DNA of 21,943 bases, taken from positions 1 through 21,943 of the forward strand of contig JALVWZ010000431.1 in NCBI GenBank assembly GCA_027023115.1. The letters run 5' to 3'. The DNA comes from Thermaceae bacterium (GTDB taxonomy: Bacteria > Deinococcota > Deinococci > Deinococcales > Marinithermaceae). Below, one piece after another: positions 1-6,614 of the stretch. The stretch's first letter is position 1. Every line of letters begins with the position of its first letter. The notes below the pieces were generated by a model. It was not told the origin of the DNA, made no database searches, and worked only from the letters and a program-made list of their open reading frames with translations. The position numbers and the translations under genes are program-made.

Positions 1-2
1 CT

Positions 3-30
3 ACATCCCACCTCCCACCTCCTACTCCCA
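3..30. repeat. Degenerate heptamer array (left edge)
   Basis: Four consecutive 7-nt units starting at 3, 10, 17 and 24 fit roughly ACNTCCY; the first is ACATCCC and the third ACCTCCT. The same unit type recurs at 11508-11535 and, in reverse orientation as AGGAAGT-type units, at 21922-21942. It lies just upstream of the rpmE promoter and is probably cut by the window edge. Function unknown. Confidence 0.6.
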
Positions 31-38
31 GTCCAGGC

Positions 39-67
39 TTGCGTGCTCCCCGCGCGGTTGGTACAGT
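39..67 (+). promoter_or_regulatory. Candidate rpmE promoter
   Basis: TTGCGT at 39-44 and TACAGT at 62-67 are separated by 17 bp, a standard sigma-A type arrangement. Transcription would begin near 74-75, giving a leader of about 48 nt. The -35 hexamer matches the consensus only in its first three bases, so this is a prediction. Confidence 0.45.
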
Positions 68-75
68 AGGGAGCG

Positions 76-106
76 TTGGTTGGCCGCACGACCAAGACCG
101 TGCGCC
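76..106 (+). promoter_or_regulatory. Possible pseudoknot in the L31 mRNA leader
   Basis: A stem-loop pairs 82-90 with 99-106 (8 bp with bulged C85). Its loop holds ACCAA (91-95), which is complementary to TTGGT (76-80) just upstream, so both helices together give an H-type pseudoknot. The ribosome-binding site AAGGAGG (111-117) starts four nt after it. L31 genes in several other phyla have structured leaders thought to bind the protein; a similar autoregulatory role here is inference. Confidence 0.45.
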
Positions 107-122
107 CTCTAAGGAGGAATCC

Positions 123-356
123 ATGAAGGAAGGCATACACCTGAAGCTGGTCCCCGCCAAGATCATCTGCGGCTGCGGGAACGTCATCGAAACCTACTCG
201 ACCAAACCCGAGATTCACGTGGAAGTTTGCTCCGCGTGCCACCCGTTCTTTACCGGCAAGCAGCGCTTCGTGGACACCGAGGGCCGGGTCGAGCGTTTCC
301 AGCGCCGCTTTGGCGACTCTTACAAGAAGAACCTCAAGAAGAAAAAGAAGGCCTGA
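123..356 (+). CDS. rpmE: 50S ribosomal protein L31
   Basis: L31 is a small protein of the large ribosomal subunit that bridges to the small-subunit head. The 77-aa product carries the zinc-binding form of the family: C16-G-C18 and C36-S-A-C39 form the CxC/CxxC ligand set, followed by the typical HPFFTGKQ segment and a Lys-rich tail. The ATG at 123 is chosen because AAGGAGG lies 5 nt upstream and the protein then begins MKEGIH, as expected for L31; the reading frame stays open upstream to 39 but that part has no L31 similarity. The gene stands alone, has a structured leader (76-106) that may control its translation, and ends at a symmetric terminator shared with the convergent EF-G-like gene. 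Confidence 0.97.
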   Translation: MKEGIHLKLVPAKIICGCGNVIETYSTKPEIHVEVCSACHPFFTGKQRFVDTEGRVERFQRRFGDSYKKNLKKKKKA

Positions 357-366
357 GGCCGCATAC

Positions 367-397
367 AAAAGCCCCCGCGCATGGCGCGGGGGCTTTT
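367..397. terminator. Bidirectional intrinsic terminator
   Basis: A perfect 14-bp inverted repeat (367-380 with 384-397) has a 3-nt loop; its outer arms are AAAA/TTTT, so either strand yields a GC-rich hairpin ending in U residues. It lies between convergent rpmE and the fusA2-like gene and can serve both. Confidence 0.85.
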
Positions 398-408
398 CTG
401 GTAGCTGG

Positions 409-2376
409 TTACTCGCTCTTGGACTCTTCGATGATCTTTTGCGCCAGTTGCTGGGGCACCTCGGCGTAGTGGCTGAACTCGAGGTTATAAGCCCCCTGCC
501 CGGCGGTCAGGCTGCGCAGGACGCGGCTGTACTCGAGCACCTCGGCCAGCGGCGCCTCGGCGCTGATGACGGCCAGCGCGCCGTCCATGTCGGTGCCCAG
601 AACGCGGCCGCGGCGGCCCTGCAGGTCGGAGAGGATATCGCCTACTTTGTCCTGCGGAACGATGATCTTCAGCTTGTAAATCGGTTCCAGCAGGGTGGGC
701 CCGGCCTGCTCCATGACCTTGCGGAAGGCCAGTGAGGCGGCCACCTGGAAGGAGAGGTCGGACGAGTCCACCGAGTGGTATGAGCCGTCGTAGACCGCGG
801 CCCTAAAGCCGATGACCGGATAGCCGGCCAGCGCGCCTTTCTTGGCCGCTTCCTTGATCCCCTTTTCCACGGCGTTCATGTACTTGGTGGGGATGACGCC
901 GCCGGTAATCTCCCAGACGAACTCGTAGTCCTCGGCGGGCTCCAGGCGCAGCCAGACGTCGCCGTACTGGCCGTGGCCGCCGGTCTGCTTCTTGTGCTTG
1001 CCCTGACCTTCGGCCTTGCGGCGGATGGTTTCGCGGTAGGGAATCTTGGGCAGCTTGAGCTCCACGTCCACGCCGTAGTCTTTCAGGCGTTCGCTGGCGA
1101 CCTCGAGGTGCATGTCGCCCATACCCCATAGCAGCATCTCACCGGTTTCTTCGTTGCGCTCGAGGCGCAGGCTGGGGTCTTCTTCGAGCAGCTTGCCGAT
1201 GGCCTCGCCCAGCTTGGCCTCGTCGCCCTTGCTCTTCGGTGTGATGGCCATGAAGGTGGTGGGCTCGGGCAGCTTGGTCATGGGCACTTCTTCGGGTTCT
1301 TCGGCCCAGAGCGCCATGGTCCGGTGCAGATCCTCGGCCTTGGGGAGCGCCAGAATGTAGCCCGCCTCGGCCTTGTCTACTTCTATCAGCTCATTGCCGC
1401 GCGGAACGTAGAGGCGGTTGAACTTTACCGGGCCGTTTTCCGACTGCAGAGTATCGCCCGGCTTTAACTCGCCGCGGTAGAGGCGCACGTAGGCTACCTT
1501 GCCCACGAAGGGTTCTACCTGAATCTTGAAGACCTTGGCCAGCGCCGGCCCTTCGCCCCAGCGCTCACTGGGGGAGGGGAGAGCTTCCAGGAAGATGTCG
1601 AGCAGGGGCTCTACGCCAATCAAGGTCTCACCGGAGGCGATGGCCACCGGGTAGATGAGGCCCTGGCGGACGGCTTCGTGAAAGGCCTTGGCTACCTGCT
1701 CGGGCTGCGGCTCTTCGCCTTCTTCCAGGTACTGCTCGAGCAGGTTCTCGTCGGTTTCGACGATGGCCTCGATGGCCTGTTCGTGGTACTCGTTTACCCG
1801 GTCCTGCTGGTCGGCGGGGATCTCCACTTCCTGATACTTCTCGCCGTCGTAACGCAGCGCCTTGTTGTGGAGCACGTCGAGGAGGCCCACCCACTGCTCG
1901 CCTTCGTACCAGGGCAGGTGCACCGGCACGATGCTGCCCAGCGTGGAACGCAGGTCCTCTAGCAGCGAGAAGAAGTCGCCCCCTTTGTCGAGCTTGGTGA
2001 CCACCAGCATGCGGGGCAGGTTCAACCTCTCAGCCACCGTCCAGGCGCGCTCGGTGCCGATCTGCACGCCTTCGGAGGCGCTGACGGTAACCACCGCCGC
2101 GTCGGCGGCGGTCAGGGCGCCGCGAATGCTGGCGATGAAGTCGAGGTAGCCGGGCGTGTCCAGCACGAAAAACTTGTGCCCCTTCCAGTCTAGGGGCAGA
2201 ACCGCCGTGCGCACGCTGATGCCGTGGGCTTTTTCTTCCGGGGTGTAGTCCGAGGTCGTGGTGCCCTCGGACACGCTCCCCCTCCGATCTTTGGCGCCGG
2301 TCAGGTAGAGCAGGGCTTCGCCCAAGGTGGTCTTGCCGCTGCCCGAGTGGCCGGCGAATGCGATGGTACGGATCAT
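409..2376 (-). CDS. fusA2: EF-G-like translational GTPase (EF-G-2 type)
   Basis: This 655-aa protein has EF-G architecture: an N-terminal GTPase domain, a beta-barrel domain II (about 300-380), then domains III-V. Its size fits the EF-G-2 described in Thermus thermophilus. GTPase motifs are visible: P-loop GHSGSGKTT (9-17), DTPGYLDF from D73, and TKLDKGG from T127. Two differ from canonical EF-G: the His after DTPG, which helps activate GTP hydrolysis, is Tyr77, and NKxD reads TKLD. Similar changes occur in other EF-G-like paralogues. The ATG at 2376 is supported by AAAGGAGGAA (2381-2390) and by the P-loop position; the open frame extends further upstream without similarity. TATACT (2415-2420) is a good -10. 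Whether it acts as an elongation factor or in another ribosome-associated role cannot be told; a separate canonical fusA is expected elsewhere. Confidence 0.9.
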   Translation of the reverse strand: MIRTIAFAGHSGSGKTTLGEALLYLTGAKDRRGSVSEGTTTSDYTPEEKAHGISVRTAVLPLDWKGHKFFVLDTPGYLDFIASIRGALTAADAAVVTVSASEGVQIGTERAWTVAERLNLPRMLVVTKLDKGGDFFSLLEDLRSTLGSIVPVHLPWYEGEQWVGLLDVLHNKALRYDGEKYQEVEIPADQQDRVNEYHEQAIEAIVETDENLLEQYLEEGEEPQPEQVAKAFHEAVRQGLIYPVAIASGETLIGVEPLLDIFLEALPSPSERWGEGPALAKVFKIQVEPFVGKVAYVRLYRGELKPGDTLQSENGPVKFNRLYVPRGNELIEVDKAEAGYILALPKAEDLHRTMALWAEEPEEVPMTKLPEPTTFMAITPKSKGDEAKLGEAIGKLLEEDPSLRLERNEETGEMLLWGMGDMHLEVASERLKDYGVDVELKLPKIPYRETIRRKAEGQGKHKKQTGGHGQYGDVWLRLEPAEDYEFVWEITGGVIPTKYMNAVEKGIKEAAKKGALAGYPVIGFRAAVYDGSYHSVDSSDLSFQVAASLAFRKVMEQAGPTLLEPIYKLKIIVPQDKVGDILSDLQGRRGRVLGTDMDGALAVISAEAPLAEVLEYSRVLRSLTAGQGAYNLEFSHYAEVPQQLAQKIIEESKSE

Positions 2377-2414
2377 CTTGTTCCTCCTTTCGAACGAGCC
2401 GTCATGTGCTAACA

Positions 2415-2420
2415 AGTATA
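2415..2420 (-). promoter_or_regulatory. -10 element of the EF-G-like gene
   Basis: Read on the minus strand this is TATACT, about 40 nt before the ATG. It would start transcription near 2408 and give a short leader containing the strong Shine-Dalgarno sequence at 2381-2390. No convincing -35 was found. Confidence 0.45.
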
Positions 2421-2451
2421 CGACGCGAGCGGGCCGTGGTTGGTGGCGGGG

Positions 2452-2463
2452 TAGTCTGGTTAC
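2452..2463 (+). promoter_or_regulatory. Leaderless-type -10 of the JAMM-E1 operon
   Basis: TAGTCT (2452-2457) lies exactly 6 nt before the GTG at 2464, and there is no Shine-Dalgarno sequence. A TANNNT box 6-7 nt before the start codon is the known pattern of leaderless genes in Deinococcus-Thermus. Several other genes in this window show the same arrangement. Confidence 0.45.
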
Positions 2464-2853
2464 GTGAGGCTGCGGGTAAGGCGCTCGGCTTTTGAGAAAA
2501 TGCTGGCGCACGCCCGGGAAGAGGAGCCACGCGAGTGTGTGGGGCTCTTGCTGGGCGGGGTCGGCGTGGCCGAACTGGCGCTGCCCCTCGAGAACGTTAG
2601 CCAAATGCCGCGCACCGCCTACCGGGCCGAGCCGCGCCAGCTACTGAAGGCGCTGCGGCAGGCCGACGACGCGGGCCTGGAGGTGTTGGCCGTCTATCAC
2701 TCCCACCCCGGCGGGCCGGCGCTGCCCAGCGCGCGCGACCGCGCCGAGGCGGTCTGGGATACCCTGTACGTGATCATCGGCGGCGCTACCGGCGAGGTGC
2801 GGGTTTTTGGGCTGCCGCAGGGGGAGGAGGTCGAGCTGGATGTCTGCGAATGA
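2464..2853 (+). CDS. JAMM/MPN+ family zinc metallopeptidase
   Basis: JAMM peptidases remove or process ubiquitin-like proteins and bacterial sulfur carriers. The 129-aa product is essentially a bare JAMM domain with the full metal-binding signature: Glu24 in RECVGLLLGG, then HSHPGGPALPSARD giving H79, H81, S89 and D92. It is therefore predicted to be active. The GTG start at 2464 follows a TANNNT box by 6 nt, suggesting leaderless translation. It overlaps the E1-like gene by 14 bp, so the two are almost certainly co-transcribed. In mycobacteria a similar protein (Mec+) acts on the sulfur carrier CysO, and in Thermus a JAMM protein has been linked to the ubiquitin-like TtuB. No sulfur-carrier gene lies beside this pair, so the substrate is unknown; processing of a ThiS/MoaD/TtuB-like protein is inference. 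Confidence 0.85.
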   Translation: MRLRVRRSAFEKMLAHAREEEPRECVGLLLGGVGVAELALPLENVSQMPRTAYRAEPRQLLKALRQADDAGLEVLAVYHSHPGGPALPSARDRAEAVWDTLYVIIGGATGEVRVFGLPQGEEVELDVCE

Positions 2854-3577
2854 AACCGGGCGCTACGCGCGTCAACTACCGCTCGAGGGAATAGGCCCCG
2901 CCGGGCAGGAACGCCTGCGACGGGCGGCGGTGCTGGTAGTGGGCGCTGGCGGACTTGGCAGCCCGGTGCTGCTCTACCTGACCGCCGCCGGCGTCGGCAG
3001 AATAGGCATCGTCGAAGACGACGTCGTGGACCTTAGCAACCTCAACCGCCAGATCCTCTACACCAGCGCCGACGTCGGCCGGCCCAAGGTGGAAGCGGCG
3101 GTAGAGCGGCTGTCGGCGCTCAATCCGGAGGTGGCGCTCGAGCCGCACCGCACCCGCTTCTCAGACGAAAACGCGGCGCGGCTAACACGGGGTTACGACC
3201 TGCTCATAGACGCTTCCGACAACTTTGCCACCCGCTACCTGGCCAACCGGGCCGCGGTAGAGGCGGGCGTGCCGCTGGTGCACGGCTCTATCCGCCGTTA
3301 TGAGGGGCAGGTGGCGGTCTTCAACCATCAAGGCGGCCCCTGTTACGCCTGCCTGTTCCCCAAGCCGCCGCAGGCGGAGCCAACCGCGGCCGACCGGGCG
3401 GTAATTGGGGTGGTTCCTGGAACGGTGGGCACCTTGATGGCCACCGAAGCCCTCAAGCTGATACTGGGAGTCGGCGAGCCGCTGGCGGGGCGCCTCTTGC
3501 TCTACGACGCCGCCGAGATGAGCTTCCGCATCCTGAACGTTACGAAGAACCCCAACTGCCCAGTTTGCGGCAGGTAA
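2840..3577 (+). CDS. moeB: E1-like adenylyltransferase (MoeB/ThiF/TtuC family)
   Basis: These enzymes adenylate the C-terminal glycine of ubiquitin-like sulfur carriers, feeding sulfur into thiamine, molybdopterin or tRNA thiolation. The 245-aa protein has the nucleotide loop GAGGLGS (35-41), the ED-D acidic segment (59-64) with SNLNRQ (66-71), Lys83, and D124/D127 in DASDNFATR. Two CxxC pairs (C168/C171 and C240/C243) should bind structural zinc. These are its only cysteines: in the crossover-loop region, where MoeB proteins commonly have Cys, this one reads PTAADRAVIG with Ala183. Adenylation should be intact, but a covalent thioester or persulfide step on that residue should not be possible. 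The ATG at 2840 is preceded by GGGGAGGAGG (2821-2830) inside the JAMM gene. It has no C-terminal rhodanese domain. The exact pathway is undecided. Confidence 0.88.
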   Translation: MSANETGRYARQLPLEGIGPAGQERLRRAAVLVVGAGGLGSPVLLYLTAAGVGRIGIVEDDVVDLSNLNRQILYTSADVGRPKVEAAVERLSALNPEVALEPHRTRFSDENAARLTRGYDLLIDASDNFATRYLANRAAVEAGVPLVHGSIRRYEGQVAVFNHQGGPCYACLFPKPPQAEPTAADRAVIGVVPGTVGTLMATEALKLILGVGEPLAGRLLLYDAAEMSFRILNVTKNPNCPVCGR

Positions 3578-3697
3578 CGCCTTAGCGCCGGCAGCCGCAG
3601 GGACGTTATTACCGGAGTCCACGGCGGCGTGAGTGCTATCCTTGTTAAGGAATGCGCAAGTGAGCCTGCTACCCACAGACTCGGAAAGGAGCAAAGA

Positions 3698-4837
3698 ATG
3701 AGCGAAGTTGAGATCAAACGCGGCCTAGAAGGGGTCCACTTCACCGAGACCGAGCTCTCCTTCATCAACGGTCAGGAAGGTAAGCTCTACTATCTGGGCT
3801 ACCCCATCGACCAGCTAGCCGAGAACAGCAGCTTCGAAGAAGTTTCCTACCTCTTGCTACACAAGAAGCTGCCGACCGCCGACGAACTGGCCCTCTTCAA
3901 GGAAAAGATGGTCAAGAACCGCAACCTGGCCGTCGAGAAGATTGCCTCGTTCGCCGACTACCCGAAAGACGCCCACCCCATGGCCGCCTTGCGCACCGCC
4001 ATTAGCGAGATCGGCCTCTTCGACCCCACCGAAGAAGACACCTCCTACGAGAGCCTCTACGAGAAGAGCATCAGCCTGATCTCGAAGATGGCGACCGTCA
4101 CCGCGGCCATCAAGCGCCTGCGTGAGGGCAAGATGCCCATCGAGCCCGACCCCGAGCTTTCCCACGCCGGCAACTTCTACTACATGATGAACGGCACCAA
4201 GCCGAGCAAGGAGCAGGAGAAGCTGCTGGACGTGGCCCTCATCCTTCACGCCGAGCACGGCATGAACGCCTCGACCTTCACGGCGCTGGCCGTTCACTCC
4301 ACCGCCTCCGACATCTACTCCTCGATCGTCGCCGCCATTGGCGCCCTCAAGGGCCCCCGTCACGGCGGTGCCAACGAGCAGGTCATGCGCATGGTCCAGG
4401 AGATCGGCGACCCCGAGGCGGCCGCCGGTTGGGTCCAGGGCAAGCTGGCCAACAAGGAGCGCATCATGGGCATGGGCCACCGCGTCTACAAGGCCCTCGA
4501 CCCGCGCGCCGTGATCCTCAAGAAGTACGCCGAGATCGTGGCCAAGGCCCACGGTAAGTCGAAGGAGTACGAGATCCTGACCATCGTCGAGCGCGAGGCC
4601 GGCAAGGTCCTCAACCCGCGCGGCATCTACCCCAACGTCGACTTCTTCTCTGGCGTGGTCTACTCCGACCTGGGTATTCCCACCGACTTCTTCACGCCGG
4701 TCTTCGCGGTGGCGCGCATCTCTGGTTGGACCGCGCACATTCTCGAGTACTACCGGATGGACAACCGCTTGCTGCGCCCGAAGGCCAAGTTTGTGGGCGA
4801 GCTGGATCGCAAGTACGTGCCCATCGATCAGCGTTAA
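3698..4837 (+). CDS. gltA: Citrate synthase
   Basis: The enzyme condenses acetyl-CoA with oxaloacetate to form citrate, the entry step of the TCA cycle. The 379-aa protein is of the short type found in thermophiles and Gram-positives. The signature [13 protein letters not shown] (258-270) is intact, and the catalytic residues align as H222 (RHGGANE), H261 and D315 (NVDFFSG). A closely related 2-methylcitrate synthase cannot be excluded by motif alone, but no prp genes are near. The ATG at 3698 has AAAGGA 7 nt upstream and begins [10 protein letters not shown]; the frame is open upstream to 3629 without a ribosome-binding site. Codon choice is strongly biased to C-ending codons, consistent with high expression. 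It stands alone, ends in a strong hairpin, and is convergent with the kinase gene. A clear promoter was not found in the 120-bp gap upstream. Confidence 0.95.
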   Translation: MSEVEIKRGLEGVHFTETELSFINGQEGKLYYLGYPIDQLAENSSFEEVSYLLLHKKLPTADELALFKEKMVKNRNLAVEKIASFADYPKDAHPMAALRTAISEIGLFDPTEEDTSYESLYEKSISLISKMATVTAAIKRLREGKMPIEPDPELSHAGNFYYMMNGTKPSKEQEKLLDVALILHAEHGMNASTFTALAVHSTASDIYSSIVAAIGALKGPRHGGANEQVMRMVQEIGDPEAAAGWVQGKLANKERIMGMGHRVYKALDPRAVILKKYAEIVAKAHGKSKEYEILTIVEREAGKVLNPRGIYPNVDFFSGVVYSDLGIPTDFFTPVFAVARISGWTAHILEYYRMDNRLLRPKAKFVGELDRKYVPIDQR

Positions 4838-4856
4838 GTCTGGGTTGGTCTATGAA

Positions 4857-4891
4857 CGCTGCGGCGCCCGCGGGCGCCGCAGCGCAATTTT
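4857..4891 (+). terminator. Intrinsic terminator after citrate synthase
   Basis: A 28-bp perfect palindrome (4857-4884) of almost pure G/C is followed by CAATTTT. It can fold into a 12-bp stem with a 4-nt loop. The T-run lies only on the plus-strand side, so it mainly ends the gltA transcript. Confidence 0.75.
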
Positions 4892-4964
4892 CGTTAGCGG
4901 GCGAAGGCTCCGAGCGGCATTCTGTTTCTGGTTATGACCAACTGGCACGCAGGGTGTAAGGCAG

Positions 4965-5753
4965 CTACCCTCCGATGCCGCCGGGACCGGCTTGGCGGAT
5001 GGCCTCGAAATCGGCCAGCGCCGCGGTGGCGCTCGGGTAGCGCGCCGCGGGGTCCTTGGCCACAAGACGCTCGAGAAACGCGTCCAGAGCCTCGTCGCCG
5101 CTTTCGCTGCTCGGTAGCGGCGAGTGCAGGTGGTGGTTCATTACCACGCGCGGATCGCCAACGAAGGGCAGTTCGCCGGTCAGTCCCCAGTAGAGGATGA
5201 CGCCGGCGGCGTAGAGGTCGCTGGCTGGGGTCACCTTTTCGCCGCGCACCTGCTCGGGAGCAATATAGGCGATGGTTCCTAGGCGCAGGCGGCCGGTGGG
5301 TTCGTCCTCGGGGCCGGAGAGGTCGAAGTCGATCAGGCGGGCGGTGCCCGATTCGTCCACTATCAAGTTTTCCGGCTTGACGTCGCGGTGAACGAAGCCG
5401 CGTTCGTGCAGGTGCGCCAGCGCGGCTAGCAACTGCGCGAAAATCCCACCGAAGCCCTCTTTAGACATCCGCGGGAAGTCGGAAAGGCGAGATCCGGGAA
5501 CCAGGTCCATCAGTACGGCGGGGTACTCGCCTATATCGAAGCGGCGTTGCACCGGATTGACGTTGGGGTGGCTGAGCGAGCTGCCAACGCGCCACTCGCG
5601 GTCGGCGCGGGCGGCGAAGCCGCGGGGGAATACCTTGACCGCGTAAGGAGTGCCGCCATCGTCGAAGGCTAGGTAGACGGTCGAAACCGCGCCACGAGCA
5701 ATTGGCCGGACCAAACGATACCGACCTAGAAAGCGCGTTCCTGGCAGGCCCAC
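4965..5753 (-). CDS. Free-standing Ser/Thr protein kinase domain
   Basis: This 262-aa protein is a Hanks-type kinase domain with no transmembrane segment or sensor domain, so a soluble kinase is expected. Visible motifs are the Gly-rich loop IARGAVSTVYLA (18-29), Lys40 in YAVK, a candidate helix-C Glu53, the catalytic loop HRDVKPEN (122-129), and IAPE (164-167) followed by SDLYAAGVILY. The metal-binding DFG is DFD (142-144), an unusual Gly-to-Asp change; catalytic Lys and Asp residues are retained, so activity remains plausible. The GTG at 5753 is chosen because TATAGT lies 6 nt upstream, pointing to leaderless transcription, and because the kinase fold begins a few residues later. The frame is open further upstream to 5858 but would overlap the divergent patatin gene. 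Substrates are unknown; convergent gltA and divergent patatin are only neighbours. Confidence 0.85.
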   Translation of the reverse strand: MGLPGTRFLGRYRLVRPIARGAVSTVYLAFDDGGTPYAVKVFPRGFAARADREWRVGSSLSHPNVNPVQRRFDIGEYPAVLMDLVPGSRLSDFPRMSKEGFGGIFAQLLAALAHLHERGFVHRDVKPENLIVDESGTARLIDFDLSGPEDEPTGRLRLGTIAYIAPEQVRGEKVTPASDLYAAGVILYWGLTGELPFVGDPRVVMNHHLHSPLPSSESGDEALDAFLERLVAKDPAARYPSATAALADFEAIRQAGPGGIGG

Positions 5754-5765
5754 AAACCAACTATA
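5754..5765 (-). promoter_or_regulatory. Leaderless-type -10 of the kinase gene
   Basis: On the minus strand TATAGT (5765-5760) is followed by 6 nt and the GTG start at 5753, with no Shine-Dalgarno sequence. It shares a 64-bp intergenic region with the divergent patatin promoter. Confidence 0.55.
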
Positions 5766-5804
5766 ACGCGCGCCCCGCTCACTCTGTTCATGGCCGGCGG
5801 CGGT

Positions 5805-5817
5805 TACTATGGAGTAC
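5805..5817 (+). promoter_or_regulatory. Leaderless-type -10 of the patatin-like gene
   Basis: TACTAT (5805-5810) lies 7 nt before the GTG at 5818. It overlaps the alternative ATG at 5809, which would be outside the transcript if this promoter is used. Confidence 0.4.
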
Positions 5818-6612
5818 GTGAAAGACAACGCCCAGGCTAGCTCTCCTTTCCAGGCCATTCATCTGGGCGCAGCCCTTGCCGGCGGTGCGGCGCGGGGGTT
5901 TGCGCACATCGGCGTACTCAAGGCGATAGACGAGCTGGGTTTCTCCTTGGGTGGCATAGCCGGCACCAGCATGGGCGCAATAATCGGCAGTCTCTACGCC
6001 AGCGGTTTGACGCCGGAGGAGATCTTGCAGATAGCCAAGCGCACCTCCTGGGTCAAGCTGATCGACTTTCGGCCAGTGGGCGGCATCCTCTCGGTGCGTA
6101 AGCTGGAGGAGTTCCTGGCCCATTATCTGCCGTCCGACTTTTCCAAGCTGAAGATTCCCTTCGTGGCAGTGGCGACCGACGTGGTGACGGCCAGGTTGGC
6201 CTACCTGCACAGTGGCGACCTGCCCAGCGCGGTAATGGCTTCGGCGGCATACCCGGGGTTGTTCTCGGCGGTAGAGCGTGAGGGGCGCGTTTTGATTGAC
6301 GGCGGGGTGCTGGATAATCTGCCGGTGGACGCGGCCCGTTTCTTGGGCGTGGAGCGGGTGATCGCTTCCGACGTGACTTATCGCCCCGACAGCGAGGCGG
6401 AGCCGCCGGGAAGCGTGATCGAGCTGGGTCGCCGCGCCATAGACATCATGCAGGCCCGGTTGACGCAGGCGCGTCTTTCAATGAACCCGCCCGAGATTTA
6501 CATCCGGCCCGAGCTGAAGGGAGTTGGGCTCGAGTCGTTTAGTAAGATTGACGAGATCTGGCGCTTGGGCTACGACGCGGCGCTGCGAGTTCTGAAGGGC
6601 TACGAGGTGTGA
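5818..6612 (+). CDS. Patatin-like phospholipase / RssA-type hydrolase
   Basis: Patatin-domain proteins hydrolyse acyl esters of lipids using a Ser-Asp dyad. From the GTG at 5818 the product is 264 aa. It shows the oxyanion-hole loop (ALAGGAARG, about 19-27), the nucleophile elbow GTSMG with Ser51, and DGG with Asp161 followed by LDNLP. Its length and N-terminal placement of the motifs match bacterial single-domain RssA/NTE-like proteins. No signal peptide or membrane span is visible. The start is uncertain: an ATG at 5809 adds three residues but has no ribosome-binding site, whereas the GTG follows TACTAT by 7 nt. It is followed within 2 nt by lepB, so both are probably one transcript; this may reflect a shared membrane role, but that is inference. 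The lipid substrate is unknown. Confidence 0.85.
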   Translation: MKDNAQASSPFQAIHLGAALAGGAARGFAHIGVLKAIDELGFSLGGIAGTSMGAIIGSLYASGLTPEEILQIAKRTSWVKLIDFRPVGGILSVRKLEEFLAHYLPSDFSKLKIPFVAVATDVVTARLAYLHSGDLPSAVMASAAYPGLFSAVEREGRVLIDGGVLDNLPVDAARFLGVERVIASDVTYRPDSEAEPPGSVIELGRRAIDIMQARLTQARLSMNPPEIYIRPELKGVGLESFSKIDEIWRLGYDAALRVLKGYEV

Positions 6613-6614
6613 GC

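Noticed and set aside
398..411. CTGGTAG CTGGTTA after the rpmE terminator as a further heptamer array
   Set aside because: Only two imperfect units, and the second runs into the stop codon of the fusA2-like gene; chance is enough.
3566..3599. TGCGGC...GCCGCA inverted repeat at the end of the E1-like gene as a terminator
   Set aside because: Only 6 bp with a 22-nt loop and no T-run.
3606..3642. TTATTA...TATCCT as a gltA promoter
   Set aside because: Spacing is about 26 bp, far outside the usual range; no better pair was found.
3857..4738. Long minus-strand open frame opposite citrate synthase
   Set aside because: Its composition (Gly/Val/Asp/Leu-rich) is the expected mirror of a GC-rich, C-ending gene; no domain and no ribosome-binding site.
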